The notes beneath the pieces are model-generated. The model saw nothing but the letters and a program-made list of their open reading frames with translations, did no database searches and was not told where the DNA came from. The translations under genes were made by a program, and so were the position numbers. 64,000 nucleotides of DNA. It comes from Acetobacter okinawensis. Lineage in GTDB: Bacteria > Pseudomonadota > Alphaproteobacteria > Acetobacterales > Acetobacteraceae. The DNA is taken from the NCBI RefSeq assembly GCF_002153655.1, contig NZ_JOPJ01000002.1, forward strand, positions 1-64,000, given 5' to 3'. Below are positions 14,821-23,535 of the stretch, piece after piece (position 1 is the stretch's first letter; every line of letters begins with the position of its first letter).

Positions 14821-16659
14821 TCAACTCAGCAATCCACCCGCAAGATAAGTAACATCCACCCGCACAATTTCGTTATCAAATGGGGCAAGGTTCCCGCTGG
14901 TGACTTGCAGGCATGGGGAAATGGCATACCCCATGCCTGAAACGGACGTCCACTTCTTCTGAGGCATCAATGTGCTACTGTCGTTCCAGAGTGATTGGTC
15001 CCAGATTGCCTGATCCCATATGCCAGCATCAGAAACCGGGGCAGACTGCGGAGCGGCTGGTATGGTCAGGACGTAGTCGTACATCATCCCTACCGACCAA
15101 CTTATCTGGTTTGTCCCACGCATCATGACATTGGCATCTCGCGGCATTTTCGCCCCAAAAGTACCACCAAGATCATGGAACAGCGGTGCGTATATTGCCG
15201 TGAATGGCACGCCCATATCCATGCCGGTCTGCCACGCGCCAGCAATCCGCCCCTCAGTTGTGCCGAAGTAAAGCTGCCCGCCCATATCCGCAAAGCAAAG
15301 GGGATTCCAGTTTGTAAACCGCGCCCATGCGCTGGTATTCATGTTTACCACCAGCATATATGGTTGGTAATTATCGGAAGCTGGAATGGATACGGCCACC
15401 ATCTGCATTTCAGGCCAAACCGTTACCTGCCAGTTGCGCGTTGGACGCTCTGCAACGGCCTGCATCCAAGCGTCCTGAATGGGGTAGGATACGGCCCCCG
15501 GAGCAAGGTTTGACGGGTTGCGGTTGACGGCCTGAGTGAGCGGAATAAGGCCCGCGTCCGTTGCAATAAGCAGATCCCCACCATTGCGGATGAAGGCCCG
15601 CTTCCCGCGCGGCTTGTCCACACGGTAGAGGCCAACCTTTCCCCATGAAGATGAAAGATTGGGGTCGTAGCCCTGATAAACAGCTACCTCCCCGGCATCC
15701 GTCACGAAAACACACTGCTCTGACAGGCCGTTGCTGCTGGAATTGTCCAGAGACCACGATGAGCCAAACAGGAGCGAGCCGCCAGCAGGGAATACGCCGC
15801 CCAAAGGCAATGGCGTAACGGACCCCGCAACGGCTCCCGCGGCCATATACCAGACATTCATGGTGCCTCTCTCAATGAAATAGAGCCGCGCCATATAGGG
15901 CCAGACGAAGGAGAACTTTGACGGGTCAACGGTAGATATGGACGAGCCAGACGCCGCTGTTATGCCGGGCCAATACGTGCTGCTGGCCTCGGCCATAACG
16001 GCAGACCCACCGGATGCGCCAGAGACAGCCTCCCCAGACTGGAACGCAGTCGCGTTCGTGCTGGTCACATACAGTTGCGACCCTTGCTGGAAGATAACGC
16101 GGCCCGTTGCGCCCGAAGTGGCGCCGGTTACCGCCTCCCCAGCGACAAAATCCTTGGTGATGGTCCCAAGCTGGAGCAGAAGAATATCGCTTCCGGTCAG
16201 TGGCCACCAGTGCGTGCCATCATAAAGCTGGACCGGGTCAACGCCATTGACAGCGATGAGGAACACGCCGCCATCCGTTGCGAATTGGGTAGAGACCCAC
16301 TCGCCACCCGTCAATCCAGTAACAGCAGCCACGGGGGCGGATGCGCTGGTAATGTCCCATATGGTGCCGCCTATGGCTGCAAACAGTTTTTCAACGCCCC
16401 CATCGTTATACGACATAAGCGATGAGCAGTCGGCACTCTGGTCTGGCTGGGCATAAAGCGCGCACCCACGGCGGATGCGCACAGTCTGCGGCGTGGGCCA
16501 CCAGTTATCTAGGACGACTGCTCCGGGCGTATCACTGGTATTGGCAATAAGGTTCTGATTGCTGATCCATCCTGCCGTTGGCGGCGGGAAACTGACAACC
16601 TGCGCCTTGCGCCCGCGCGCGCCAGACTGAACTGGTGTTCTCATCGAGCCAGCGCCCAT
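14821..16659 (-). CDS. P22 gp10-like tail stabilisation protein
   Basis: This 612-residue, beta-rich protein has many Trp, Gly and Thr residues and repeated blade-like segments (IRRGCALYAQP, AIGGTIWDITS, VNGVDPVQLYDG). Genes of this size directly after the head-tail adaptor encode tail tubular or packaged-DNA stabilisation proteins in podoviruses. The start overlaps the adaptor gene by 19 bases; an ATG at 16644 is also possible. The function is inferred from position and composition. Confidence 0.55.
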   Translation of the reverse strand: MGAGSMRTPVQSGARGRKAQVVSFPPPTAGWISNQNLIANTSDTPGAVVLDNWWPTPQTVRIRRGCALYAQPDQSADCSSLMSYNDGGVEKLFAAIGGTIWDITSASAPVAAVTGLTGGEWVSTQFATDGGVFLIAVNGVDPVQLYDGTHWWPLTGSDILLLQLGTITKDFVAGEAVTGATSGATGRVIFQQGSQLYVTSTNATAFQSGEAVSGASGGSAVMAEASSTYWPGITAASGSSISTVDPSKFSFVWPYMARLYFIERGTMNVWYMAAGAVAGSVTPLPLGGVFPAGGSLLFGSSWSLDNSSSNGLSEQCVFVTDAGEVAVYQGYDPNLSSSWGKVGLYRVDKPRGKRAFIRNGGDLLIATDAGLIPLTQAVNRNPSNLAPGAVSYPIQDAWMQAVAERPTRNWQVTVWPEMQMVAVSIPASDNYQPYMLVVNMNTSAWARFTNWNPLCFADMGGQLYFGTTEGRIAGAWQTGMDMGVPFTAIYAPLFHDLGGTFGAKMPRDANVMMRGTNQISWSVGMMYDYVLTIPAAPQSAPVSDAGIWDQAIWDQSLWNDSSTLMPQKKWTSVSGMGYAISPCLQVTSGNLAPFDNEIVRVDVTYLAGGLLS

Positions 16660-17324
16660 ATACCAAGGCGGCTCAGGCCGTTCCTACTACTACGGATAGG
16701 CTTGCTGCCATGGTCCTTGGTGGCAATCTGAGACAGCCGCACCTCGTAATTCTGCATATCCTCGGCATAATCCAGACCTTCGGCCTGCTTCCAGCGCCAT
16801 ATCATCGCCAGAACAAGCAACTGCTCATCCAGCAGGAATGTGTCGCTGTCAGTCGTGAACTGCGGCTTTAGCGTGCCGTCATCACCACGGACAAGATTGG
16901 ACGCGATATACCAGAAGCACGGATTTTCATTAATGCGCGGTGCGGGCATAAGGTGCATCTGACCGCCGTAGATAATCCAGTACCCCGGAATGGTGGACGG
17001 CATGAACCGCTGCAACTGGGTCCACTCATCAAGGTCTTTTGCCGCCTGATAGTTCACAGACCAGATGGACGAATGCACATCAGATTTAACCAGCATCCGT
17101 CCATAATCGGCTGGCAGGTCAAAGTCCGCTGTCTGCCCGTCCGTGGTAAGCGTGCATTGCTTGGTCAGGGCCAGCCAGTCATGCTGCTGGGCAATATCAA
17201 GGATGGCTTCCGAGATAATGGCCTGCATCTTGATCTGGAAGGCGTCCGTTCCAGTGAAAAGGCTATTCTGGTCCTGCGCCAGCAAGCGCCGGGATGCCTG
17301 CTTGAAACAGTCCAGAACAGTCAT
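16641..17324 (-). CDS. Head-tail adaptor protein
   Basis: The 227-residue protein is mostly helical at the N-terminus (QIKMQAIISEAILDIAQQHDW), then has short strands (FDLPADYGRML) and a C-terminal helical region. This pattern fits gp4/gp6-type adaptors that bind under the portal and start the short tail. It lies between a helical accessory gene and the gp10-like gene, as in P22-like genomes. Confidence 0.65.
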   Translation of the reverse strand: MTVLDCFKQASRRLLAQDQNSLFTGTDAFQIKMQAIISEAILDIAQQHDWLALTKQCTLTTDGQTADFDLPADYGRMLVKSDVHSSIWSVNYQAAKDLDEWTQLQRFMPSTIPGYWIIYGGQMHLMPAPRINENPCFWYIASNLVRGDDGTLKPQFTTDSDTFLLDEQLLVLAMIWRWKQAEGLDYAEDMQNYEVRLSQIATKDHGSKPIRSSRNGLSRLGIWALAR

Positions 17325-17326
17325 GG

Positions 17327-18052
17327 TCAGGCTTCCTCAGCCATACGCAGCAGCGTTTCGCGGGAATGGTTGCCGCGCAGAACACCACCAGAGCGCTCTT
17401 TTACAAAGGCCCGAAGTTCGTCGTCACTCATATGGGCAAACGCACTCTCCGCTGCCTCTGTGGCTTCAAATGCCACATCTGCAACAGCGCTTTCTACCAC
17501 GGCCTGCGTTGCCAGCTTGGCTTTCAGTTCTTCAATCTGGCGTTTCATGGCGGCCATCTGGTCTGCCGCTTCACCACCGCGCGCCTGATCTGCCATCCAG
17601 AGGGAAGCCATGCGCTTGAGTTCATTCCCAACAACGCCAAGGGCTTTCAGGCTGGCCCCTTCGAGCGAATGGACAGCCTCAATGGAGTAAACCTGCAAAG
17701 CCCGGCACAGGCTGATCTGCGATTGCGAAATGCCGTAGGGTGCCAGTTCCTGCAAGGGCGTACCGCTGCCAGACTGCGTGGCACCAGTCTTGAACTGCCG
17801 GTACTCTGCGCCGAACCGCTCTGCATAGGTGATGGGCTGCCCAGCCTGTACCTGCCAGATGCTGTCGGCGGGAACGATAGGCCGGTAATTCTTTTCACCG
17901 GCAATGCGTAGCTCGCAAAGCTCAATGGTTTTCACCACGGGCCGCCTCTCGCGCCGGGACGCCTCGACATCCTCCACCGTTTCGTATTTGAAGAACGGCG
18001 TCACCTCATAATCGGTGAACGGCTTATCAATGCGGCTGAATGATGGTTCCAT
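17327..18052 (-). CDS. Hypothetical virion-region protein
   Basis: The 241-residue protein has an N-terminal mixed domain (about 1-90) and a helical C-terminal half with a coiled coil around MKRQIEELKAKLA. Proteins like this often sit between coat and adaptor genes in podoviruses, but I cannot name a role. It ends three bases before the adaptor gene starts. Confidence 0.5.
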   Translation of the reverse strand: MEPSFSRIDKPFTDYEVTPFFKYETVEDVEASRRERRPVVKTIELCELRIAGEKNYRPIVPADSIWQVQAGQPITYAERFGAEYRQFKTGATQSGSGTPLQELAPYGISQSQISLCRALQVYSIEAVHSLEGASLKALGVVGNELKRMASLWMADQARGGEAADQMAAMKRQIEELKAKLATQAVVESAVADVAFEATEAAESAFAHMSDDELRAFVKERSGGVLRGNHSRETLLRMAEEA

Positions 18053-18101
18053 GTTGTCCCCTGAAAGAAAAATGGGGGAGCGGTCAGGCCCCCCCTAAGC
18101 G

Positions 18102-18392
18102 TCAGATGGCCGCTGCTTTGGCCCAGAAGGAGCCGCCAGCAGGTACGGCCACAGGAGCTGTATAAGCCCCACCAGCCGAAGCCGTAGCATTCCCGGTATC
18201 GTCGATGGCGATGGTTGCACCTGCCGTCAGGGCTGCGGCACTGGTTGCCCAGACCCGCTTGTAGCCATGCTCATCAAAAGACACGTCCCCATACTCGGGG
18301 GACACGGTACCATTGACGTCAAACCACGAACCGTCTGCGGGCATCACATCGTCAAGAGACGGGCCAAGGGAGGGGTTGGTGCGAATCGTCAT
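18102..18392 (-). CDS. Possible capsid decoration protein
   Basis: The 96-residue protein, encoded 12 bases after the coat gene, has a beta-rich sequence (WFDVNGTVSPEYGDVSFDE) and an Ala/Gly/Thr-rich C-terminal half. Size and position suit a head decoration protein. There is no motif to prove it. Confidence 0.45.
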   Translation of the reverse strand: MTIRTNPSLGPSLDDVMPADGSWFDVNGTVSPEYGDVSFDEHGYKRVWATSAAALTAGATIAIDDTGNATASAGGAYTAPVAVPAGGSFWAKAAAI

Positions 18393-18404
18393 ATCCGTTC
18401 TCCC

Positions 18405-19421
18405 TTACGCCGCTGCCGGGGTGGTATCGAGCCGCCACGTATAGCGGGGGTTTTTGTTGATCATCTCGCCATTCCAAACGAGATACTGAACAATGGCGTC
18501 CTGGTTGATCGGGCGCGCGCCGTCCCCCTCGAACAGCGGAACCATGTTGCGATTGGGGTGGTAGCGGATTTCCAGCGCCTTGCTGTCGATGCCGTAGATC
18601 GTGTTAGCAGGCATCACCGTGCCAACACCGTTAGCGCACAGCAGCGCAACCGGGCCAGCAGGCGTTGCCAGTTCCAGCGCATCGAAGCCCAACTTTGCCA
18701 TATCGCTGCTGGTAATGCGCTGGATGGCCGTCATGCTGGTCTGCACAGTGTCATAAGACACCACATCCGCGATGATAAGGTCAGCCTTGCGCGTACCCTT
18801 GGAGCGATTGGCAATGATGCGGCGCAGGATACGGGGGGCAGTCGTTACGTCCCACGTTACCCCAATATCAGGAAAATCTGTGGTCGCCTTGAAGTAGCTA
18901 GTGCGCCACATCGGAACCTGCGCGCGGTCAATGCCGCCGTACACGCCCACGTTCGGGACAATCGGCACAGCACCACCGAAGCCGATCATTTCGCGGCCAC
19001 CAGCGCCAGTGCCGTCACCATGAATGGCCTCTTCCATGGCATTCTGCATGGAGTCCTCAGCGTTCTCCATGTAGGTATCCACCAGATCAATGATCTTGGC
19101 GCGCCCTTCATTGGCGAGGATTTCAGTGCCAGTCAGCGAGAAACCAACGGCCACGTTCTTGGGCGTGAACACGGCGCTGTTAATGATTTCCTTGGGCGCG
19201 TTGCCCAGCTTGTCATAACCCGTGAACCACTGCGCATCCAGCTTGTCGATGCCGAGCGTGATACGAATATCCGGCCCGTCATAGGGCTTGAACAGGTTGT
19301 TTTTGCGCAGCACCGCCAGAACGGGGTTGCTGTTGAAAACAAGGTCCTGAATATCCTTGGAGCGGTCTTCGAGAGATGCCGTAAGCACCTGCCGAAGCCG
19401 CACATTGCTTGTGATTGCCAT
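18405..19421 (-). CDS. Major capsid (coat) protein
   Basis: This 338-residue protein directly follows the scaffold gene and looks like a HK97-fold coat. The N-terminal arm reads LRQVLTASLEDRSKDIQDL, and a long spine helix is seen in IIDLVDTYMENAEDSMQNAMEEAIHGD. The C-terminal part (TIYGIDSKALEIRYHPNRNM, RYTWRLDTTPAA) is typical of podovirus coat proteins. It should be the most abundant product of the late operon. Confidence 0.8.
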   Translation of the reverse strand: MAITSNVRLRQVLTASLEDRSKDIQDLVFNSNPVLAVLRKNNLFKPYDGPDIRITLGIDKLDAQWFTGYDKLGNAPKEIINSAVFTPKNVAVGFSLTGTEILANEGRAKIIDLVDTYMENAEDSMQNAMEEAIHGDGTGAGGREMIGFGGAVPIVPNVGVYGGIDRAQVPMWRTSYFKATTDFPDIGVTWDVTTAPRILRRIIANRSKGTRKADLIIADVVSYDTVQTSMTAIQRITSSDMAKLGFDALELATPAGPVALLCANGVGTVMPANTIYGIDSKALEIRYHPNRNMVPLFEGDGARPINQDAIVQYLVWNGEMINKNPRYTWRLDTTPAAA

Positions 19422-19439
19422 GCGGCCAACCCTTACGAA

Positions 19440-20594
19440 TTAAGCCCCTGCGCGGTCCAATGCCGCTTCAATGGAGGCCCTACGTGAAACCTTACCCCTA
19501 CGCACCGGGTTTGCTGATTGACCCGAAGAAGGAGCGCCTGAAACTTGTGGAGATTTGCCCGCACGCGCTGGGTTGGCAGTCTGGGCTGTCGTCTGCGCCT
19601 GATCGGCGGGGCTGCTGGCGGACACAGAGCGCGGGCTTAACCGCTCAGCCATGTCATATGCAGCCTCAAGCCGCTCTGAGGGCGCTAGATCATTCGGTAT
19701 CATACCAGAATTGAGGCACCGTACAACAGTTTCCTGTAATTCAGCAAAACGTGGCTTGGATGCGGCAAAAGGCGCGATAACCTCAGCGCTGACACGGGCA
19801 GCCTGCTCTTGCGCCAACTGCTGCTGCAACTGCTGTTCTCGGGGCGATACCTGCGGCGGCTGTGGCTGCGCCTGAACGCGCGGCATCATCATCCGCGCCT
19901 GATATTCGGGGCTGTTTTGCAGCACCATCTGAGCGTACTGATCGGGCCGCATGCCGATACGCTGGAGAATATCCCCGACCGCCTGCACGGGGTTCTGCTT
20001 TAGCAGCCGATCAAGGTCGGTATAGACCTCAAGGGCCTGCGAGAGCTTGATGCCATTGCGCTCGGCAAAATCCTCAAATGGCTTGAGGGATTCTCGGAAC
20101 TGCTGGTTTTCGGAACTGCGCTGAACAGCGGCTTCATAATCGCGCTCAAGCCGCGCCACCTCGGCCTTGACGGCATTCGGAGTGTTTGCCCACGTTTCCT
20201 TGGCTTTTGGCAGGAACCGCTTGGGGGCCTGCGGCTGCTTTCGTTCCTCGTCTTGCGGCTTGTCTTCTGCGGGCTGACCGCTCGCGGGTTTGTCGCCACC
20301 TGCCTCCGCTGGCTTCTCCTCACCTGTACTCGCTTGTGCGTCAGGCTTCGGACTGACGGCTTCCGGGGGCTTGTCAGTAGGCTTTGGGCTTTCGGCCTGC
20401 TCCTCTTTTTCCAGCTTGTTCGCGGCTGCCTCAATGGCCTCGCGCCGTGATTTAGGAGGCGCTGGCTCTGCGGGCTTTTCGGGTTCGGGCACTTCTGTTG
20501 GAGGATTGCCAGCACCGACTGCCACGCTTTCCGTGTCGGGTGAAAGCTGCGTTGAAGGAGTGTCTTGGGTGGTATCAGTGAGTGCTTCGCTCAT
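19440..20594 (-). CDS. Scaffolding protein
   Basis: The 384-residue, highly charged, low-complexity protein has an N-terminal region rich in P, E, K and A (residues 1-140) and a helical C-terminal half with Q-rich coiled coils. It lies immediately upstream of the coat gene, the standard position for scaffold. The repeats and lack of a globular core agree with this. It overlaps the preceding small gene by four bases. Confidence 0.7.
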   Translation of the reverse strand: MSEALTDTTQDTPSTQLSPDTESVAVGAGNPPTEVPEPEKPAEPAPPKSRREAIEAAANKLEKEEQAESPKPTDKPPEAVSPKPDAQASTGEEKPAEAGGDKPASGQPAEDKPQDEERKQPQAPKRFLPKAKETWANTPNAVKAEVARLERDYEAAVQRSSENQQFRESLKPFEDFAERNGIKLSQALEVYTDLDRLLKQNPVQAVGDILQRIGMRPDQYAQMVLQNSPEYQARMMMPRVQAQPQPPQVSPREQQLQQQLAQEQAARVSAEVIAPFAASKPRFAELQETVVRCLNSGMIPNDLAPSERLEAAYDMAERLSPRSVSASSPADQAQTTAQTANPARAGKSPQVSGAPSSGQSANPVRRGKVSRRASIEAALDRAGA

Positions 20595-20947
20595 GCCTGT
20601 ATTCCCTCGCCCCGGTCAACGGCGGCTATTGCTCTGTCCACGGAATCGCGCGCCTTGTTCTTATCGCGCACATAATTTCCCCGCTTTTGCTCGCGTGGTT
20701 TCTGGTCGTTGCCAACCTCGATGTATTCTTTTCCCTGCGGGTTCCCGTCCGCACGATAAGTGCGCCGCAAAGCACGCTTGGACGTGTAAAACTGCCCGTC
20801 CGCCATGCTCTGGGTCTCGTCTATCGTGTCCGTAATCAGCATGGGGCAAGGAAGGTCTGACCGCGCTGCGCGTTCAGAAGGGACGCGCCGATATGTCGCG
20901 CGCCCGCGACCATCATCAAACCAAGCGTATTCAACGGCATCTTGCAT
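20591..20947 (-). CDS. Hypothetical protein before scaffold
   Basis: From ATG 20947 the protein has 118 residues starting MQDAVEYAWFDDGRG. An upstream ATG at 20986 would add 13 residues but would run through a palindrome. No ribosome site is obvious for either. A basic segment (RALRRTYRADGNPQ, then KPREQKRGNYVRDKN) suggests nucleic-acid contact. Such proteins occur between portal and scaffold genes, but the role is unknown. Confidence 0.55.
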   Translation of the reverse strand: MQDAVEYAWFDDGRGRATYRRVPSERAARSDLPCPMLITDTIDETQSMADGQFYTSKRALRRTYRADGNPQGKEYIEVGNDQKPREQKRGNYVRDKNKARDSVDRAIAAVDRGEGIQA

Positions 20948-20949
20948 GC

Positions 20950-20967
20950 ACGGTAACATAGTACCGT
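20950..20967. promoter_or_regulatory. Palindrome ACGGTA-N6-TACCGT
   Basis: The minus-strand sequence ACGGTACTATGTTACCGT differs at only two central positions from ACGGTATCATGTTACCGT at 3797-3814. It lies directly before the likely start of a late gene. Two near-identical palindromes in one prophage suggest a shared binding protein. Confidence 0.45.
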
Positions 20968-20989
20968 ATTGCGCGAATGTACACATATT

Positions 20990-21154
20990 TTAGGTAGGCG
21001 AAGCTGGACCGCTCTCCATCTCTGTAGGCTCATATGGCCCGTAAATTACATCGCTCATGTCCATATCAGTCACATCGGACGGCATATCCGCCTCTACCGG
21101 CCACGGATAGGCAATCTTGGTATCGAGCCTGCTAAATTCACGCTGTTTGGTCAT
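20990..21154 (-). CDS. Small acidic phage protein (54 aa)
   Basis: ATG at 21154 opens a 54-residue frame (MTKQREFSRLDTKIAYPWPV at the start), overlapping the 3' end of the second portal ORF by 17 bases. The product is acidic with several Met and Asp residues (DVTDMDMSDVIYGPYEP). Its place between portal and scaffold, without another gene there, supports it. No function is recognised. Confidence 0.5.
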   Translation of the reverse strand: MTKQREFSRLDTKIAYPWPVEADMPSDVTDMDMSDVIYGPYEPTEMESGPASPT

Positions 21155-22004
21155 TGATTACCACCGGCTGCATAAGGGCCTGATCCTGCTCGAACTGGAC
21201 CTGCCCAACCTCAGAAATGGCACGAACGCTGTCGTTGTCCGCCGTCTGGCGCGCGGTCTGCGCATTCGCAATAAGCGCCTGCGTTTCGGCCCTGACATGC
21301 TCAATGCGGGCCAGCGTTTCAGCAAGATCAACCTGCGCCTGCTGGTATTCGGTCTGCATGCGAGCAGCCTCCATTTGCAAGGACTGCTGGCGCTGCTGGG
21401 CCTCCGCGCTTGCCTTCTGCTGGTCAAGTTGCAACTTGGCCGCCGCAAGCTGCGCATCGGCCTGAACCTTCTGCATCTGCGCTTGGGCCTTCTGCTGCTC
21501 AGCCTGCGCCAGTTGCTGTTGTACCTGTGCGAGCGCAGGATCTTGGCCCTGCTGCTGGCTCTGCATTTGCTGCTGCACAATCTGGGGAGCCTGTTGCGTA
21601 AACTGCTCGATCAGGCCATCAAGCTGCCGCCCAACGCGATATGGAGCCAACGCAAACTTGAGCAGACCACCAGCCAATTCTGCGCCAGGCGGTCCAAGTT
21701 GTAAAAGCCGCTGCACACCAGCGCTCGCTTGCGAAAATGCGCCAAGAAATTCATTGCGAGACTGCTTCTCCGCCGCTTCATCCGGCATGATCGTGCTGTC
21801 GGTTTCGATTTCAATCGCAAATGAGCGCGTCCGTTCGTCACGCAAGAATTTTACCACCTGATCAATGGTGGTTGTTTGCTCAAGCTGCTGCACCTGCTGC
21901 TGTGCCTGCATCTGGATGTGTTGTGCCTGCTGGAAAAGAACCTGCATGGGGTCAGGCTGCGGTTGTGGCTGGCCTTGCGACTGACTGTTCTGCTGCGGCA
22001 TCAT
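21138..22004 (-). CDS. Portal C-terminal part, separate ORF
   Basis: This 288-residue protein starts ATGATG overlapping the TGA of the first portal ORF. After a Q-rich linker it contains VVKFLRDERTRSFAIEIETD and DEAAEKQSRNEFL (about 49-90), a segment that in P22-type portals lies inside one continuous protein. The last 130 residues are a long Q/A-rich coiled coil, like the portal barrel. It is therefore probably the C-terminal half of the portal, made as a separate chain or by frameshifting at the ATGA junction. Confidence 0.6.
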   Translation of the reverse strand: MMPQQNSQSQGQPQPQPDPMQVLFQQAQHIQMQAQQQVQQLEQTTTIDQVVKFLRDERTRSFAIEIETDSTIMPDEAAEKQSRNEFLGAFSQASAGVQRLLQLGPPGAELAGGLLKFALAPYRVGRQLDGLIEQFTQQAPQIVQQQMQSQQQGQDPALAQVQQQLAQAEQQKAQAQMQKVQADAQLAAAKLQLDQQKASAEAQQRQQSLQMEAARMQTEYQQAQVDLAETLARIEHVRAETQALIANAQTARQTADNDSVRAISEVGQVQFEQDQALMQPVVINDQTA

Positions 22005-23533
22005 TGCGCTGGCGCTCCCTGCGGAATTTGCTGCGGTGGTGGTCCGCCCTGCGACTGCATGGGCATTTGTGGCGGCTGACCGGCCTGCAACTCACGCTGT
22101 ACCCGCATCTGCGCCTGAACCTCGCGTGCCCTCTGCTCGATATGCGCAAGTGCGGCCTTAGATTGGGCCTGTACGGATGCGACCTGCTTTTTTATGTCAG
22201 CATCAGTTGGCATTTTGGTCAGACTCATCTGCAACAGTTCTTGTCCGCTGAAATTGGCGCAGATAATCTCACCAGCAATCGCGCAAATGCCCTGGGCGTG
22301 GTCAACCAGAGCATCAACCTTCTCGCGCACGCGCACGCTGCCGTACTGGCTTTTAAGCTGCTGCGCGCCGAGCGTTTCCTGCGCATCAGAAGCGCCGCGC
22401 ATAATATCGCTGATACCTGAGAGTTCGTAAAAATCGCTGATAAGCTGCTGCCGCGCCTGTATGAGGCCGGTTACGGTATTGGCGAACATATCCAGCGGGA
22501 GCCAGCTTACCATATCTCCGCTTCCCACAAGTGAGGAAGCCGGAACAGGGATAAGCATCATATCATCGTCAGCTTCGTCAAGCAGGGTTTGCACGGCTGA
22601 ACCCACGTCCCCACCGGCAGGAATAAGGCCGCGCACCCTAACCTGATCGAGCAGACCATAAATGCGCGCCGTCAGGTCGTTTATCTGATCGAGCGTACTT
22701 GAGTACCGGTTATAATCGGGAACAGGGATGAGCGTCTTGCGCTTGAGCGTTGCGTATGCGGGCTTCGGACATGGGAAAAAGCTATCCAACGCGAGGAATG
22801 GCTCTTGGCTATCCAGAATGGTCGAAACGCCCTCGGCCACCCAATAAACACGATCATCAACCCTGCTCCAAACCTCCCAGACTGGGGCCTTTTCGCTCCC
22901 ATCCGTCATTCCACGCTGGTCATTGGATGACGTGAATGCGGCATCCGCATATCCGCTGTCAGCCCCGAACCTGTCACGCATCTCCGCCTTGGTCATCCAT
23001 GCGCAACGAGCAACCCAACCAACCTCTGCCCACTTACGCGCAGGCTCATGCAGGAAGTCTCGCGGCTCAAGATGCTCCACCACAATGCGATTGGCACCAT
23101 CATCCTCAAGTCGTATCCACGACACACCGCGCCCCGTGAGAATAAGATCGTCACGAACGCCCTTCATAACTGCGTCCACGCAAGTCTTATCGAGAGCAGT
23201 AGCGAGTGCGCGCTCCAGCATCTCGGATACCTGGTCAAGAAACGGGTCGCGAATGGAAAACCGCGTACTGACCACTGGCGCTGGTGGCCGGGCATAAATG
23301 GCAGGCTTCAATATCTCCGTGCTGGACCAGAACAGATCGAAATCCGGGTCTTTATACGCGGCGACCCCGCCGATTGACCGTGACAGCGAGAATATCTTGT
23401 CGATATGCTCACACTGGTCATACCAAGGCTGAAATTCCTTTGCGGCCTGTGCTATGGCAGCCAGAAGAACATCAGATGAAACCTTACTATCTGGGCTTTC
23501 CAGCGTGTCGGAAGGCTGGGGCAGATCATCCAC
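22001..23533 (-). CDS. Portal protein, N-terminal main part
   Basis: This 510-residue protein has a typical portal start (FQPWYDQCEHIDKIFSLSRS), the core (FWSSTEILKPAIYARPP, VEHLEPRDFLHEPARKW) and the conserved GIPADM-like crown region replaced by LVGSGDMVSWLPLDMFANTV. The tail is a P/Q-rich stretch ending in APAQ. It lies three bases after the terminase gene. The usual C-terminal DERxR...ETDST segment is missing here and is found in the next ORF, so the portal gene is split. Confidence 0.75.
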   Translation of the reverse strand: MDDLPQPSDTLESPDSKVSSDVLLAAIAQAAKEFQPWYDQCEHIDKIFSLSRSIGGVAAYKDPDFDLFWSSTEILKPAIYARPPAPVVSTRFSIRDPFLDQVSEMLERALATALDKTCVDAVMKGVRDDLILTGRGVSWIRLEDDGANRIVVEHLEPRDFLHEPARKWAEVGWVARCAWMTKAEMRDRFGADSGYADAAFTSSNDQRGMTDGSEKAPVWEVWSRVDDRVYWVAEGVSTILDSQEPFLALDSFFPCPKPAYATLKRKTLIPVPDYNRYSSTLDQINDLTARIYGLLDQVRVRGLIPAGGDVGSAVQTLLDEADDDMMLIPVPASSLVGSGDMVSWLPLDMFANTVTGLIQARQQLISDFYELSGISDIMRGASDAQETLGAQQLKSQYGSVRVREKVDALVDHAQGICAIAGEIICANFSGQELLQMSLTKMPTDADIKKQVASVQAQSKAALAHIEQRAREVQAQMRVQRELQAGQPPQMPMQSQGGPPPQQIPQGAPAQ

Positions 23534-23535
23534 GA

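Noticed and set aside
18267-19487. 406-codon plus-strand frame opposite the coat gene
   Set aside because: It is rich in His and Arg and mirrors codon use of the capsid gene. There is no motif or ribosome site.
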